This document shows positions 22,430 through 34,376 of a DNA stretch of 64,000 nt, piece after piece (position 1 is the stretch's first letter; each line of letters begins with the position of its first letter). Position numbers and translations under genes: made by a program. The notes below the pieces were generated by a model. That model worked only from the letters and a program-made list of their open reading frames with translations. It made no database searches and was not told where the DNA came from. Source of the stretch: Armigeres subalbatus (lineage: Eukaryota > Arthropoda > Insecta > Diptera > Culicidae); contig NC_085140.1 in assembly GCF_024139115.2 (NCBI RefSeq), forward strand, positions 317,133,259 to 317,197,258. The letters run 5' to 3'.

Positions 22430-24800
22430 AACAAGATTTTGTCCCTAACACCAAATAATGTGTCCCTAGTAGATTTTTGCTCGCTGAATCCGAATCTGAC
22501 TTCAGATTTGCTCTAACACGTCGAGATTTTAAGATATACCTCAACAAATGTCGTAAAATCAATGATTTTGGGCATTTTGGAACAACCATCGTTAACCCTA
22601 TAGAAAGAATTACTAGTCAATCAAGGTCCAAAATGGATCACAAATATATAATCTTTCGAAATGTGGTGCATTTTGAACAAGTTAAACATAATAAGTGTGA
22701 TTTATCTGCAATTTTAGCTAGTGAAAGTTATTTAAAAATATGTTTTATGCAAGCCACCTTGTATACAAGCCTGGTTATTTCCTGTGAACGGTTTTGAGAG
22801 GAAAGTAACAAGAATTCAATATAATAGTTTGCCCAAGGAAAAAAATAATATGTTTTCATTGAAGTAACTTCTATTGAATATAAATATGATATTGTATTTT
22901 TTAATAAATTTAATAATTTTAATAAAAAAAATAAATTTTCGATTATTGCACAAGTGATATGGTGTATTTAATTATTCATTTTATGTCAATTTATGCTCCT
23001 TTATTATGCTCATTCGAATAAAGCAAGTACGAGAACTGTACGCAGTTCTATATAGGTATTTTGATTATTCCTGCTATTTATGATCATTCCAATATTCCTA
23101 TGATAGAAATTTGGGCGGAATTAGCAAAATCAATCAACGAATCGATAAGTTGGTTTTCGATCGTTCTTGTGTATGATTGCATACAAGCTGAAGCGATGTT
23201 GACGGCTACGCAACAGAAACCGGAAAACGTCAACAACCTACTCGTGCGTGGGGGACTTTGTATTTGATTCGCGTTGAAAATGCTGCGTGGATGTTGCAAT
23301 AATCCCAATGCAATTTCTTTAAATTATGATCAGCTTATAACATTGAAAAAAGAAAAAGTTCACAAGTTTTATCAAGCTTTGTTATGTGCTAAAACGCAAA
23401 GTTATGCGCCAGAAAAAAAAAACTTGGGCTCCGCTCCACTTGTGTGCTGTTCAACATGTTAGCATATGGTTGGATGATCCGCCAATTCAGCACTCTGATA
23501 TTTCTCTAATTTAACAAAACAACGGCATGAATGAGAGAATTTATGATGAAGTTACAAAATGGTTACGTTTCAACTTATTTTCCGAGTGCTGAAATGTATT
23601 TTATTAGTCAATGTGGCTTGAATGCTCTGGTAGGGGATCTAGTTTCTAGTAGATGATTTGAATACGTTAAAATTACACTCCGATCTTTTTCCTTGTTGAT
23701 TAAAAGAAAGGAGCTTTATGGATCATCATGTTCTCACTATATTCTAGCATAACCAAGGAATGTAATTGTCGCTGAAAAATGCAAAAAAAAAACAAGCGAC
23801 AAAAGAGAAAAGCGATAACTCTTTGTCCTCATCTGCAGAGGATAAAGACATTGTTGCGTTCCGTTTAATTTGTAACAAACATGGAGAGGTAATTGTTGTG
23901 AACTTTTCAAACTGCGATAACTTGTATATTTCAGAAGTAAAACACAAATCATGTCAACATATGGTTAAATTAATGTCTAAACTATGATAACTGATACTTA
24001 TTTAACCAAAAACATCATCGGAAACCGACTGCTTCTCAAAATGCACGGCAGGCGATCATTGTCCTATTCTGTTGCAGTTTGGGACAAACGCTTATTGCGA
24101 GTTGAGTTCGTCTCAACATTTACAAGAGAGGACAATGTTGTTGTCATTGGCAATGTTGTTATTTTACATTCCTTGAGCACAACACAATTGCAACATGTTA
24201 ATAGATTACGTGTGGTTATTGGAAGTTGATCGATCGAAAAAAAAAACAACTAGAAATCGAGCAGAATAACATTTTAGGAATAGGAGAAATGTTGAGCATA
24301 AAAAAAAGTATATTTTATTAAAAGTCGAATGAAACATATATTTACAAACTGACTAGTATCTCTATACTTCATTCAACATTTTCATATCCCAGTTCCTCTG
24401 GCCGCATGTTGTTGAATTTTTGGTGGCTTCGAACTGGTGGTGATGGCGATTGCATGCAAGTTTTTGAAACCGACTTGCATGGAATATTTTTAAATTAAAT
24501 TCACTGAACTTAAATTCAAGTAAAACCGAATAGAAAACAATTGTAACGTGCAAATCTGATGGAAATTCATTAGATCAGATATGCTTTTATCGTTTCGGGT
24601 ATTGATTGACCTAAAATTATGTTAATATACTTCATGGAAGTCCTTCGAAAAATGCCAATTTCTTAAAATTAGCGGTATTAATTTAGCTATATCTCAAAAT
24701 TTGGACGTGTTAGAGCATATCTGAGGGCAGATTCGGATTCAGCGAGCCAAAATCTACTGAAGACACATCAATTGGCTCTGAGGACCCGCAAAAGGTTAAA
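22430..24800. mobile_element. 2.4-kb inverted-repeat DNA element
   Basis: About 110 bp at the left (CAAATAATGTGTCCC, TTGCTCGCTGAATCCGAATC, GCTCTAACACGTC) is repeated in inverse at the right end near 24690-24800. Interior frames of 60-106 codons (22477-22797, 23274-23462, 23766-23987) show no transposase signature, and the intervening frames are full of stops, so it is non-autonomous or decayed. Its right third recurs inverted at 29393-30235. Target duplication not resolved. Confidence 0.7.
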
Positions 24801-24829
24801 TTTTGTTCCCCTGTGTAATTGTTTTATTT

Positions 24830-25190
24830 CTAGACCAACATTCGAAAAGGGCGCAACAGCCAAAACTCCCTCCGATTCCTCGCATTAATATACAGCTATA
24901 TATTATCAGTTCAGCAGAAAACCGAACTAGCCGCCAGCGAAGTTGGATTCCTCCCACAATCCACACGCCAAACCCACCCTCGGAAGTGGCGCGCTGTATA
25001 GCCCATACCCAAATGCAAACAGCGCACCACCCCCGAAGCCAGGTCCAGCGTACGGACCGTGAGAAAAACCCAACCCCGCCAATCGCCCACCTCGGCCCCT
25101 ACCGAACTGACAATACGTGTACGAAGAATCAACAGGAACAAACCCCGGCTGCTACGCCCCTCCAAATGCTAGTCTAGATTTAAAGTTGAC
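24830..25190 (+). other. C- and A-rich exon-like island
   Basis: This 360-bp stretch is strikingly C/A-rich on the plus strand and starts just after a good 3' splice-site-like sequence, TTTTATTTCTAG at about 24823-24834. A frame of 124 codons (24803-25177) spans it, with proline- and threonine-rich translation and no known domain. It may be an exon, part of a retrotransposed transcript, or an unusual repeat. Confidence 0.35.
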
Positions 25191-25524
25191 TTTGTTGTAT
25201 AATATTGTGCCACATCCAGCATATAATGTGTCTAAAAGATATTAATTAAGGAAATATTTTTCATTTCAATACCTGCATTTCCAAACTCTCTTATTAGGTA
25301 TAAAGAATATAGAAAACTAAATAAAGACATAAAAAAATAATAAATATGTACGAAAATGTGGAGGTATGAAAAGACAGAATTACGAGAATATGAAAATACA
25401 AAAATAAGAAAATAATGAAATACCGTTTTGACTCAAATCCCGAACATGACTTACACTCCGAGAAAATTAAACGAATTAGGCCAAGATTTAGGCCAAAATA
25501 GCGATTTAAAAGCGAATTTTCGGA

Positions 25525-27013
25525 ATCCAGCTTTCCACGCTAGCCATAATGGCGGTTGCTATAAATAATTCTGACAGTAACTGCTTCCGACGCTTAACTA
25601 GCTTCGACGCTGATTCGTTTCTAAGCAACCATTTTACTTTATTTATTTATTGACTGCCGGAAAAAGATCAACAATTGAAAAAAGAGAATTGGGATTTTTC
25701 TAAGAATTTTTAATGCTAAATTTTACATTTCAGGTCTCAAAGTCGATGCATGGAGACACAAAAATATTATTTGATAAATAATAGTGAGCTTTCATCAATT
25801 GATTTTGGATCTACAGCTAGGACTCAAAGTGTTTCACTCAGTAAAAATGGAAGCACATCTCAAGCTTTAACGTTCGAAAGTGAATCATAATTACGAATTG
25901 GCGGATTCGTTGTGCAGTTTTAAATCATCTCGGCTACCAAATTATAGATATCCTAAACCAATCAACTTATAGTCTTTATCTACATTCATGTTTCTGCTGA
26001 GTGATGTTGCTTTTAGTCGTTTCCTCACACAGATAAACCCATTGTTTTCTGTTCCTGGAAAGAAAAGGTTGGAGGTAGAGGACTTTCCACAGGTTGCATA
26101 GAAAATGGATACCGGAATGTTGAGGATATCAAATTCGGGAATATTACAATGTACCTAGCGCCAATATGAAAAATGGCATATTCAGAGCATGGAAAACATA
26201 TTTCCAATGAAAATGAAAGGTAAATGATTTATAATAATTTATAAAATATAATTGCTGTAAAGATAATAAGCTTAATAAGCTTGCTAAAGCTTGAGGATGA
26301 GTGTTTCCTCATCATTGTGAATAGAAAATAGTTAACGATTTGAATACTTCTGGGATTTTATTTATGATTTATCTATTTATTATTCTTTTCCATTATGGCG
26401 ACATTTATAATCTTCCCTATATTTTTATCCTCAGCATTTTTCTATCCATTGTTCTACGTAGGTGAGGGCTGCTAGCGGTCGTGTTTAATTATATTCTGTG
26501 AATTTAAACTTATTTGGAGGTCTGATTTCTGAAAAAACGTAGTTCCTCTGTTTTTCAGGAACATGAAAGAATTAAAACTGATGAAGTTTCAGTAAGCTAT
26601 TGATTTGAACGCCACCAGGGAATCGAAAGCCAAGACGTATTCAGATTTCATAGCCACTTCATGTTCGATGACCTCGCTATATGTCGAGCCAGCCTGTACA
26701 GCTGCGTTCATAACCCGTTTTGTGTAAAACATCCTGTGGGTTTTGCCATGCATAAAAAAACTAAATGCCGAAAGATTACAAGGATTTCCTTTTGATGCTT
26801 TGACGCTGAGATCTGAAAGGATTAAATTTTAAATTATATAAATTAAAACGGCACCTGCAACTTTACAATTTTTTTCTGCCATCAGTAAATAAACAAGGTA
26901 AAATGATTGCTATGACACCGCCCAGCAGCGTCGGAATTGTTTGAGCGTCGGAAGCAGTTACTGTCAGAATTATTTATAGCAGTCGCCATTATGGCTAGCG
27001 TGGAAAGCTGGAT
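25525..27013. mobile_element. 1.5-kb foldback element, TIR ATCCAGCTTTCCACGCTAG
   Basis: The left arm, from ATCCAGCTTTCC through CATAATGGCGGTTGC and CAGTAACTGCTTCCGACGC, is matched in inverse order at the right end, GCGTCGGAAGCAGTTACTG to GGAAAGCTGGAT. The arms continue more weakly to about 130 bp. The interior is AT-rich without coding. No target duplication found. Confidence 0.8.
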
Positions 27014-27953
27014 ATAAAATTTACATTTTCTTAATTTTGCACTCATCCTAAATGTTTAACGCATATTCATTATCACGTGATATTTCACGATCACGTTGCA
27101 AAGATTTTGGTGGCAAATCTAAGTCAAACGATTAAAAATACGAGCAAAAAAAATCGTGTAAAAACAGAATCCCGTGTACAACATTATACCACAAACAATC
27201 ACACTATTGAAAACCGCTGAGGTTAGGAAATTGATCTGTTTCGCAGCCTTTTTAATACTTAAACAACATCTTTTCAGCAAGTATCTGGATTCCATAATGT
27301 CCATAATTTTCGTTCTTTATTTGATGGTCTTTGCCTTCGTATTAAGAACGCAATAGGAAGAGACAAACCTTATTTTAGTTATCCTACCCTACCAAGCTAG
27401 AATTGAAAAAAATGGCAGTGCTTCCAATTTGGCTGCGGATGATCTTCACCTCCGATGCCGATAACGCTGGCCATTTCTCCAACTGATCAGAGAGTCAGCA
27501 TTATGTACGACTGTAGCAGCACTGTCAGCGGTTCCAGCAAAGCTCAAGGTTAATATTCTCGAAACCCTTCACACTGTATCATATACAAATTTGGAGGCTG
27601 TCATAATGAGGGGGATGAGCAATTCCTCTCTCCCAACCCACATACTTTCAATTGAATGCCCTTGATATCGCCAACATTTAAGTAGTTTATAATAATTGCA
27701 GATGTTTTACTTACTGTTTTACAATAATACTTTCAAAAGATAATAAAGGTACATGGATAGATCTCACCAGGAATTTCCAGAATCTTCAGAATTTTCCGCA
27801 TTTTGACGGCAAGTTTTTTCGCTACAATGCATAATCTTTCTGTTCACTCAACACTATGTCAACAGATCACATAAAAACACCTAGAAAACTATCCTTAACA
27901 TCACAAATTCTGCACAGATGCATCAAAACGTTACGACCAGCCGAATAATATTC
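27014..27953. other. Unassigned tail within family F copy 2
   Basis: AT-rich with a more mixed stretch at 27410-27560. Nothing recognised except the F-like motif near 27930. Confidence 0.4.
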
Positions 27954-28108
27954 TTAAAAGTCTATCCATCACTAAGATATAAAAGCTGTAAATTTCCTAT
28001 AATTATCAAATTAATACCTCCACTGTTGGTATCGTTACCCTACGTCAATTTTGTGAACATGTAACTAGCAATTCGAGAGTATCTTTGGTTTATAAAGGAG
28101 TCTACAAT

Positions 28109-28523
28109 ATTTTTTTATTCCTTTCTTTATTTGGTAGGCACTGAAGTTTGGTGTTTCTTAACCGCTACTGTGCCGAGATCTACTGTGGTATTCTGCTGTA
28201 CAGAATCCACACATAATCTATTTTTAGATTTCCATTACTCATTATTGTTGTCGTTGCCAGTCCATCGTGAGTCCATTGTGTCCGTTTGTCCATGTCGTCC
28301 ATCCGATGATTGCGATGATTGTTGCATTGTTAGGTTGCCATTTATCCGGGTAACGTTGGAGGAATGCCTCCGAGAAGAACAAGTTGTCAGTCGCCTTCAA
28401 GCAGCACGGTAAGGCGCGTACCCCAAATGCCACCATATGGTCTGCGGTCTGCGGCTGAGAATCGAACCCATGACCATCCGCTTGTAAGGCGAACGTGTAG
28501 CCAACTACGCTATGGGACCCCCC
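28109..28523 (-). mobile_element. tRNA-Val-like SINE, second copy
   Basis: Same family and orientation as 11404-11835. The anticodon arm TTCGC-CTTACAA-GCGGA and B box GGTTCGATTC are conserved. TCTACAAT flanks it (28101-28108, 28524-28531). The poly(A) tail is the T-run near 28110. Confidence 0.85.
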
Positions 28524-28609
28524 TCTACAATGATATTATGGCAGCAATTTTTAGAAGATGGAAAAAGCCTACTTCCGAGAGAAAAGGAAAGCTAAGCTAA
28601 GCTAAGGAT

Positions 28610-29310
28610 CGGACTAGTCGCCAATACGTTAAAGTCGAAATACATGATAGAAAGAGGCTCAAGCGAAGGCATCATTACCCACCCATTACAAGTTTGTATT
28701 GGTGGTGACGAATTCGATGTCGTTCATTATTTCGTGTACATAGGTAGGGTAAAACGTCCTATCGTTGTGGTATGTCCTAATGTTGCGGTAGTGTTAAAAT
28801 AGTCCATTCTGGATATAATAGCATTAAAACAATTGTTGATACGCTAGAACTCATCGGATTAACGACTAGAACACCGTTTGTTTGACAAAATTCCGTTCAA
28901 AATTATGAAAATTCAACATTTTTCATTAAAAATTTGAATCCTTTGAGCCTATCATTGCGGTAGTGCTAAGGTCCTATTGTTGTGGTATCGATTTTCATAA
29001 GAATTGCATGCAATACCGCAACAATAGGACTGACCTTGAAAAAATGTCGCAACGATAGGTCCTATTATTGTAACAAACATAAAAACATAAAAACAAAACA
29101 ACATAAGTTTAACACAATTGACGTAATATTTACGAATCTATAGTTAACGAGCAACCTATTCAACTACCGCAATGTAGAAAAAGACTAACATGTAATTTTT
29201 GAAATTTTTTTGAAATGGTGCTTAACCCCTCCGTAATAGGTCGTTTTACCCTATTTGCTAGGTGACCGCCGAAAGCAGCAGAGAAACATAGAAACCCATC
29301 GCTACAGTAA
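28610..29310 (+). pseudogene. RTE-type RT fragment interrupted by a TA element
   Basis: From about 28613 the plus strand reads IGLVANTLKSKYMIERG, then HPLQVCIGGDEFDVVHYFVYIG. This matches the RT region just after the FADD box of the RTE copies at 30-34 kb (IGLVINTSKTKYMIGRG, HPPRVSIGGD, EFVYLGS). The frame breaks at 28745 where a 505-bp TA element entered, and short RTE-like sequence continues after 29254. Confidence 0.75.
28747..29251. mobile_element. TA-type element, word CCTATTGTTGCGGTA
   Basis: The ends GGGTAAAACGTCCTATCG and AATAGGTCGTTTTACCC are inverted and bounded by TA (28745-28746, 29252-29253). The word CCTATCGTTGTGGTA or variants occurs at about 28757, 28775, 28953 and 28975, and inverted at 29010, 29045 and 29163. 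It splits an RTE fragment. Confidence 0.85.
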
Positions 29311-29392
29311 CACATTCTTAATTTATGCCGCAGGGTATTTCGATCAAATTAAGTTCACCGTGGTACCAAATTGATTACACAGGACACCAAAT

Positions 29393-30235
29393 TTAACCTT
29401 TTGCGGGTCCTCAGAACCAAATAATGTGTCTTCAGTAGATTTTGGCTCGCTGAATCCGAATCTGTCCTCAGATATGCTCTAACACGTCCTAATTTTGAGA
29501 TATACCGTCGTGCGGGGCTTCTTTTGACTCCGGGGGCTACTTTGGATTATTGATTTTCTAAAAAAACTCCACGAAAAAAATACCAAATTTGAAACAGAAA
29601 GTTGCCATCCAACTTTCAAGAAGACACCCGAATGGTGATAATGGCAATTTGATAGTAGTTTACGTTATAGTTCTTGTTTCAAAATGTCCAAAGTAGCCCC
29701 CGATTTTTCAAAAGAAGCCCCGCACGACGGTAGCTAGATGAATACCGCTATTTTGAAGAAATTGGCATTTTTCGAAGGACTGTCATGTAGTATATAAACA
29801 TAATTTTAGGTCAATCAATACCCGAAACGGTATAAGCACATCTGATCTAATTATTTCTCATCAGATATGCACCTCACAATTGTTTGCTATTCGGTTTTCC
29901 TTGAATTTAAGTTCAGTGAATTTAATTTAAAAATATTCCATGCAAGTCCGTTAAAAAACTTGCATGCAAACGTCACCTCCACCAGTTGGAAGCCACAAAA
30001 AAATCAACATCATGCGAGCAGAGGAACTGGGATATGAAAATGTAGAATGAAATATAGAGATACTAATCAGTTTAAAAATATATGTTTCATTAAACTTTTA
30101 ATAAAATGTCCATTATTTTTCATTTTATGCTCAACATCTCTCCTCCTCTTCAAATGTTGTTCTGCTCGATTTCCGGTTGTTTTTTTTTCGATTACTTCCA
30201 ATGACCACACGTAATCTGTTATCATGTTGTAATTG
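29393..30235 (-). mobile_element. Partial inverted copy of the 22.4-24.8 kb element
   Basis: This is the reverse complement of about 24190-24800, beginning TTTAACCTTTTGCGGGTCC and containing GGCTCGCTGAATCCGAATC. It is broken by the 226-bp MITE at 29505 and ends where the minus-strand RTE begins, so the rest has been lost or displaced. Confidence 0.75.
29505..29730. mobile_element. 226-bp TA-type MITE, TIR CCGTCGTGCGGGGC
   Basis: The termini CCGTCGTGCGGGGCTTCTTT and complement are bounded by TA (29503-29504, 29731-29732). Arms of about 50 bp also share GGGGGCTACTTTGG. The surrounding 29393-30235 repeat reads through when it is removed. Confidence 0.9.
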
Positions 30236-30299
30236 AATCATTTGTTTGAGAAACTGCATAAGTCCATTTTACACAATTTCGAGAAAACAACAAAAAACT

Positions 30300-31476
30300 G
30301 TTTTTGAACAAATTGGTACCGAATCTTTCGAATTCTTCGATACAGATCAATAGTTTTTGGCAAAAGTCAACACCCTGGGGCATTTTTGGTGCAAAAACTG
30401 TAAGCAGTACTCCACAATTGCTTTTCGAAGTGCGTGGTTCTCCTAACAGCTGATGCAACTCGTGGTTCATTCGCCTCCTCCACGTACCGTCCGCCATCTG
30501 CACCCCACCATAGATGGTACGCAACACTTTCCTTTCAAAAACTCCAAGTGCGCGTTGGTCCTCCACGAGCATCGTCCAGGTCTCGTGTCCGTAGAGAACT
30601 ACCGGTCTTATAAGCGTTTTGTATATAGTCAGTTTGGTACGGCGGCGAGCTCTATTCGTTACCGGCAGTCACCAGTGAGCCCAAGTACACGAATTCTTCA
30701 ACCACCTCGATTCCGTCACCACCGATAGAAACTCGTGGTGGGTGGCTTACGTTGACCTCTCTTGAGCCTCTTCCTATCATGTACTTCGTCTTCGACGTGT
30801 TGATGACTAGTCCAATCCGTTTAGCTTCGCTTTTCAGTCTGATGTAGGCTTCCTCCATCCTCTCAAAGTTACGTACCACTCGTGCTAATCCCTGCCCTTC
30901 GTATTACTCCCTGCAAAGCGATGTTGAATAGCAGACACGAAAGACTATCACCTTGCCGTAACCCTCTACGCGTTTCGAAGGGACTCGGGAATGCCCCTGA
31001 AACTCGAGCTACGCACATCACCCGATCCATCGTCGCCTTGATCAACCGTATCAGTTTATCCGGAAATCCGTTTTCGTGCATTAACTGCCATAGCTGGTCC
31101 CGATCGATTGTATCATATGCGGCTTTGAAGTCGATAAATAGATGATGTGTGGGCACGTTGTATTCGCGGCATTTCTGCAATACCTGACGTATGGCGAACA
31201 CCTGGTCTGTGGTAGAGTGTTCACCCATAAATCCCGCCTGGTACTGCCCCACGAACTCTCTTACAATTGGTGTTAGTCGCCGGCATGAAATTTGAGCTTA
31301 TCGCCCTTTTTGTAGATGGGACACACGACACCTTCCATCCACTCCTGCGGCAGAACCTCATCCTCTCAAACCTTAGTGCAGCGCTCTAGCCAGTGCTTCA
31401 CCACCGTGTTTAAACAGCTCTCCTGGTAGTTGGTCAACTCCAGGGGCTTTGTTGTTTCTCAGCCGGCCGATCTCCT
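30300..31476 (-). pseudogene. RTE-type LINE RT fragment (minus strand)
   Basis: On the minus strand the order is EEIGRL and NKAPGVDQLPGELF near 31450, FVGQYQAGFMGE, TTDQVFAIRQVLQKC, LFIDFKAAYDTIDRDQLW, RGLRQGDSLSCLLFN, IGLVINTSKTKYMIGRG, EVVEEFVYLGSLV, and VFERKVLRTIYGGVQ near 30540. This is the RT domain and C-terminal region of an RTE-clade non-LTR retrotransposon. The FADD-containing segment is deleted between 30869 and 30879 and several frameshifts are present. The 5' limit abuts the 5' end of the plus-strand copy. Confidence 0.85.
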
Positions 31477-31486
31477 CCTGGGAGGG

Positions 31487-34376
31487 GGGGCAGCAGGGAC
31501 TATGTCCAAGGGCTTGACGATCCCTCCCCAGGCCATCTGCGAGTTGTGGCGCCTGCCTAGGATGTGGTGGGGTTTGACAGTGGGCCCTGTTAAACCTCTA
31601 TAAAAAGCTGCATGTATCCGCAAGTAGGCTCCGTCAAAGTGACCGTGTGCCGCTCAAAGCGTACAAGCCCAAGTCCTGGTGTTAGGTGGGACGCTAAACA
31701 ACCCTGACACGATGGCCCTCCGACGAGACAGGAGGTTTACGCAGGCCCAATAAGCCGCCTTTAAAACCAACTATTACGAACGACATAGAAGATAATACGA
31801 CTCGATACAATCGGCAACGACCTAGGCGACGAATAAAGGATCACGATTGGAAGCTTGGAACATGGAACTGCAAGTCGCTAGGCTTCGCAAGTTGCGACAG
31901 GATAAACTTCGATGTCGTAGCGATGCAGGAAATCTGCTGGACAGGACAGAAAGTGTGGAAAAGCGGGCATCGAGCGGCTACCTTCTACCAAAGCAGTGGC
32001 ACCACCAACGAGCTGGGAACCGGCTTCATAGTGCTGGGAAAAATGCGCCAACGCGTGATTGGGTGGCAGCCAATCAACGCAAGGATGTGCAAGCTGAGGA
32101 TAAAAGGCCGTTTCTTCAACTATAGCATCATCAACGTGCACTGCCCACACGAAGGGAGACCCGACGACGAGAAAGCAGCGTTCCATGCACAGCTGGAGCA
32201 GACATACGATGGATGCCCACTAGGGAACGTAAAAATCGTCATCGGTGACATGAACGCTCAGGTAGGAAGGGAGGAAATGCATAGACCGGTCATCGGACCG
32301 GATAGTCTGCATACCGTATCGAACGACAACGGCCCACGATGCATAAACTTTGCAGCCTCCCGCGGAATGGTAGTTCGAAGCACTTTCTTCCCCCGCAAGA
32401 ATATCCACAAGGCCACATGGAAATCACCTAATCAAGTAACGGAAAACCAAATCGACCACGTTCTAATTGACGGTAAATTCTTCTCCGACATCACGAACGT
32501 ACGCACTTACCGCAGTGCGAGTATTGAATCCGACCACTACCTCGTCGCAGTATGTCTGCGCTCAAAACTCTCGACGGTGATCAACACGCGTCGGAGTCGT
32601 CCGCCGCGGCTTAACATTGGGCGGCTACAAGACGGTAGACTAGCCCAAGACTACGCGCAGCAGCTGGAAGTGGCACTCCCAACGGAAGAGCAGCTAGGCG
32701 CAGCATCTCTTGAAGATGGCTGGAGAGATATTCGATCCGCCATTGGAAGCACCGCAACCGCTGCACTAAGCACGGTGGCTCCGGATCAGAGAAACGACTG
32801 GTATGACGGCGAATGTTAGTTGTTAGTTAGTTGAGGAGAAGAATGCAGCATGGGCGAGATTGCTGCAACACTGCACGAGGGCCAACGAGGCACGATACAA
32901 ACGGGCACGGAACAGACAAAACTCGATTTTCCGGAGGAAAAAGCGCCAGCAGGAAGATCAAGACCGTGAAGAGACGGAGGAACTGTACCGCGCTAATAAC
33001 GCACGAAAGTTCTATGAGAAGTTGAACCGTTCACGTAAGGGCCACGTGCCACAGCCCGATATGTGCAAGGACATAAACGGGAACCTTATTACAAACGAGC
33101 GTGAGGTGATCCAAAGGTGGCGGTAGCACTACGAAGAGCACCTGAATGGCGATATGGCAGACAACGATGGCGGTATGGTAATGAACCTAGGAGCACGCGC
33201 GCAGGACATGCGACTTCCGGCTTCGAATCTCCAGGAAATCCAGGAGGAGATCGGCCGGCTGAAAAACAACAAAGCCCCTGGAGTTGACCAACTACCAGGA
33301 GAGCTGTTTAAACACGGTGGTGAAGCACTGGCTAGAGCGCTGCACTGGGTGATTACCAAGGTTTGGGAGGATGAGGTTCTGCCGCAGGAGTGGATGGAAG
33401 GTGTCGTGTGTCCCATCTACAAAAAGGGCGATAAGCTGGATTGTAGCAACTACCGCGCAATCACATTGCTGAACGCCGCCTACAAGGTACTCTCCCAAAT
33501 TTTATGCCGCCGACTAACATCAATTGCAAGAGAGTTCGTGGGGCAGTACCAGGCGGGATTTATGGGTGAACGCTCTACCACAGACCAGGTGTTCGCCATA
33601 CGTCAGGTATTGCAGAAATGCCTATTTATCGACTTCAAAGCCGCATATGATACAATCGATCGGGACCAGCTATGGCAGCTAATGCACGAAAACGGATTTC
33701 CGGATAAACTGATACGGTTGATCAAGGCGACGATGGATCGGGTGATGTGCGTAGTTCGAGTTTCAGGAGCATTCTCGAGTCCCTTCGAAACGCGTAGAGG
33801 GTTACGACAAGGTGATGGTCTTTCGTGTCTGCTATTCAACATCGCTTTGGAGGGAGTAATACGAAGGGCAGGGATTGACACGAGTGGTACGATTTTCACG
33901 AAGTCCGTCCAGTTATTTGGTTTCGCCGACGATATTGATATCATGGCACGTAACTTTGAGAGGATGGAGGAAGCCTACATCAGACTGAAAAGCGAAGCGA
34001 ATCAGATTGGACTAGTCATCAACATGTCGAAGACGAAGTACAGCCACCCACCACGAGTTTCTATCGGTGGTGACGAAATCGAGGTGGTTGAAGAATTACG
34101 GTACGGTACGAGGAGGAGGCGAATGAACCACGAGTTGCACCAGCTGTTGGAAGAACCATCCATCGTTCACACCGCGAAAATCGGAAGACTGCAGTGGGCC
34201 GGGCACGTAGCCAGAATGTCGGACAGTAATCCGGTGGAAATGGTTCTCAACAATGATCCGACGGGAACAAGAAGGCGAGGTGCACAGCGGGCGAGGTGGA
34301 TCGATCAGGTGGAGGACGATTTGCGGACCCTCTGCAGACTGCGTGGTTGGCGAAGTGCAGCCATGAACCGAGAGGA
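31487..34376 (+). mobile_element. RTE-type LINE, near full-length but degenerate
   Basis: The element has a G-rich start and a roughly 300-bp GC-rich 5' untranslated region (31487-31790), an endonuclease region (31800-32815), a linker (32816-33126) and an RT region to 34376. It ends by running directly into a SINE fragment without the usual 3' tail. A frameshift near 32816 lies in a TTAG-rich expansion, and a TAG lies at 33124-33126. The lack of REYNVPTHH-type residues, present in the minus-strand copy, marks internal deletions. Confidence 0.85.
31800..32815 (+). pseudogene. RTE endonuclease (EEP) region
   Basis: One open frame reads KLGTWNCKSLG near 31851, VVAMQEICWTG, INVHCPHEG, VIGDMNAQVG near 32245 and SDHYLVAV near 32530. 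These are the ordered motifs of the exonuclease-endonuclease-phosphatase fold (N, E, D/N and SDH residues) that nicks target DNA in non-LTR elements. The catalytic motifs look intact. The frame closes at 32817 after DWYDGEC, where a TTAGTTGTTAG expansion shifts the reading frame away from the RT. The first in-frame Met at 31923 is downstream of the N-terminal motif, so it is not the original start. Confidence 0.85.

Larger units (their letters stand above)
20880..27953 (+). mobile_element. Family F element, copy 2 (with nested repeats)
   Basis: A perfect 23-bp direct repeat beginning TTAAAAGTCTATCC lies at 20857-20879 and 27954-27976. The left end is CATGAGCATGAGCATG followed by GGTTGCTACTCCG, as in copy 3 at 53614. 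Near the right end, ACGACCAGCCGA resembles the CAGCCGATCG repeat unit of this family. The 7 kb are inflated by insertions at 21813-22343, 22430-24800 and 25525-27013. No protein of its own is recognisable. Confidence 0.7.

Noticed and set aside
28582..28610. AGCTAAGCTAAGCTAAGG as a minus-strand family F head
   Set aside because: The hexamer-like repeat is similar, but the conserved GTTGCTACTCCG sequence that should follow is missing.
31878..32186. Minus-strand frame of 102 codons, and similar frames opposite the RTE and R1 genes
   Set aside because: They are antisense shadows of well-supported endonuclease and RT coding.
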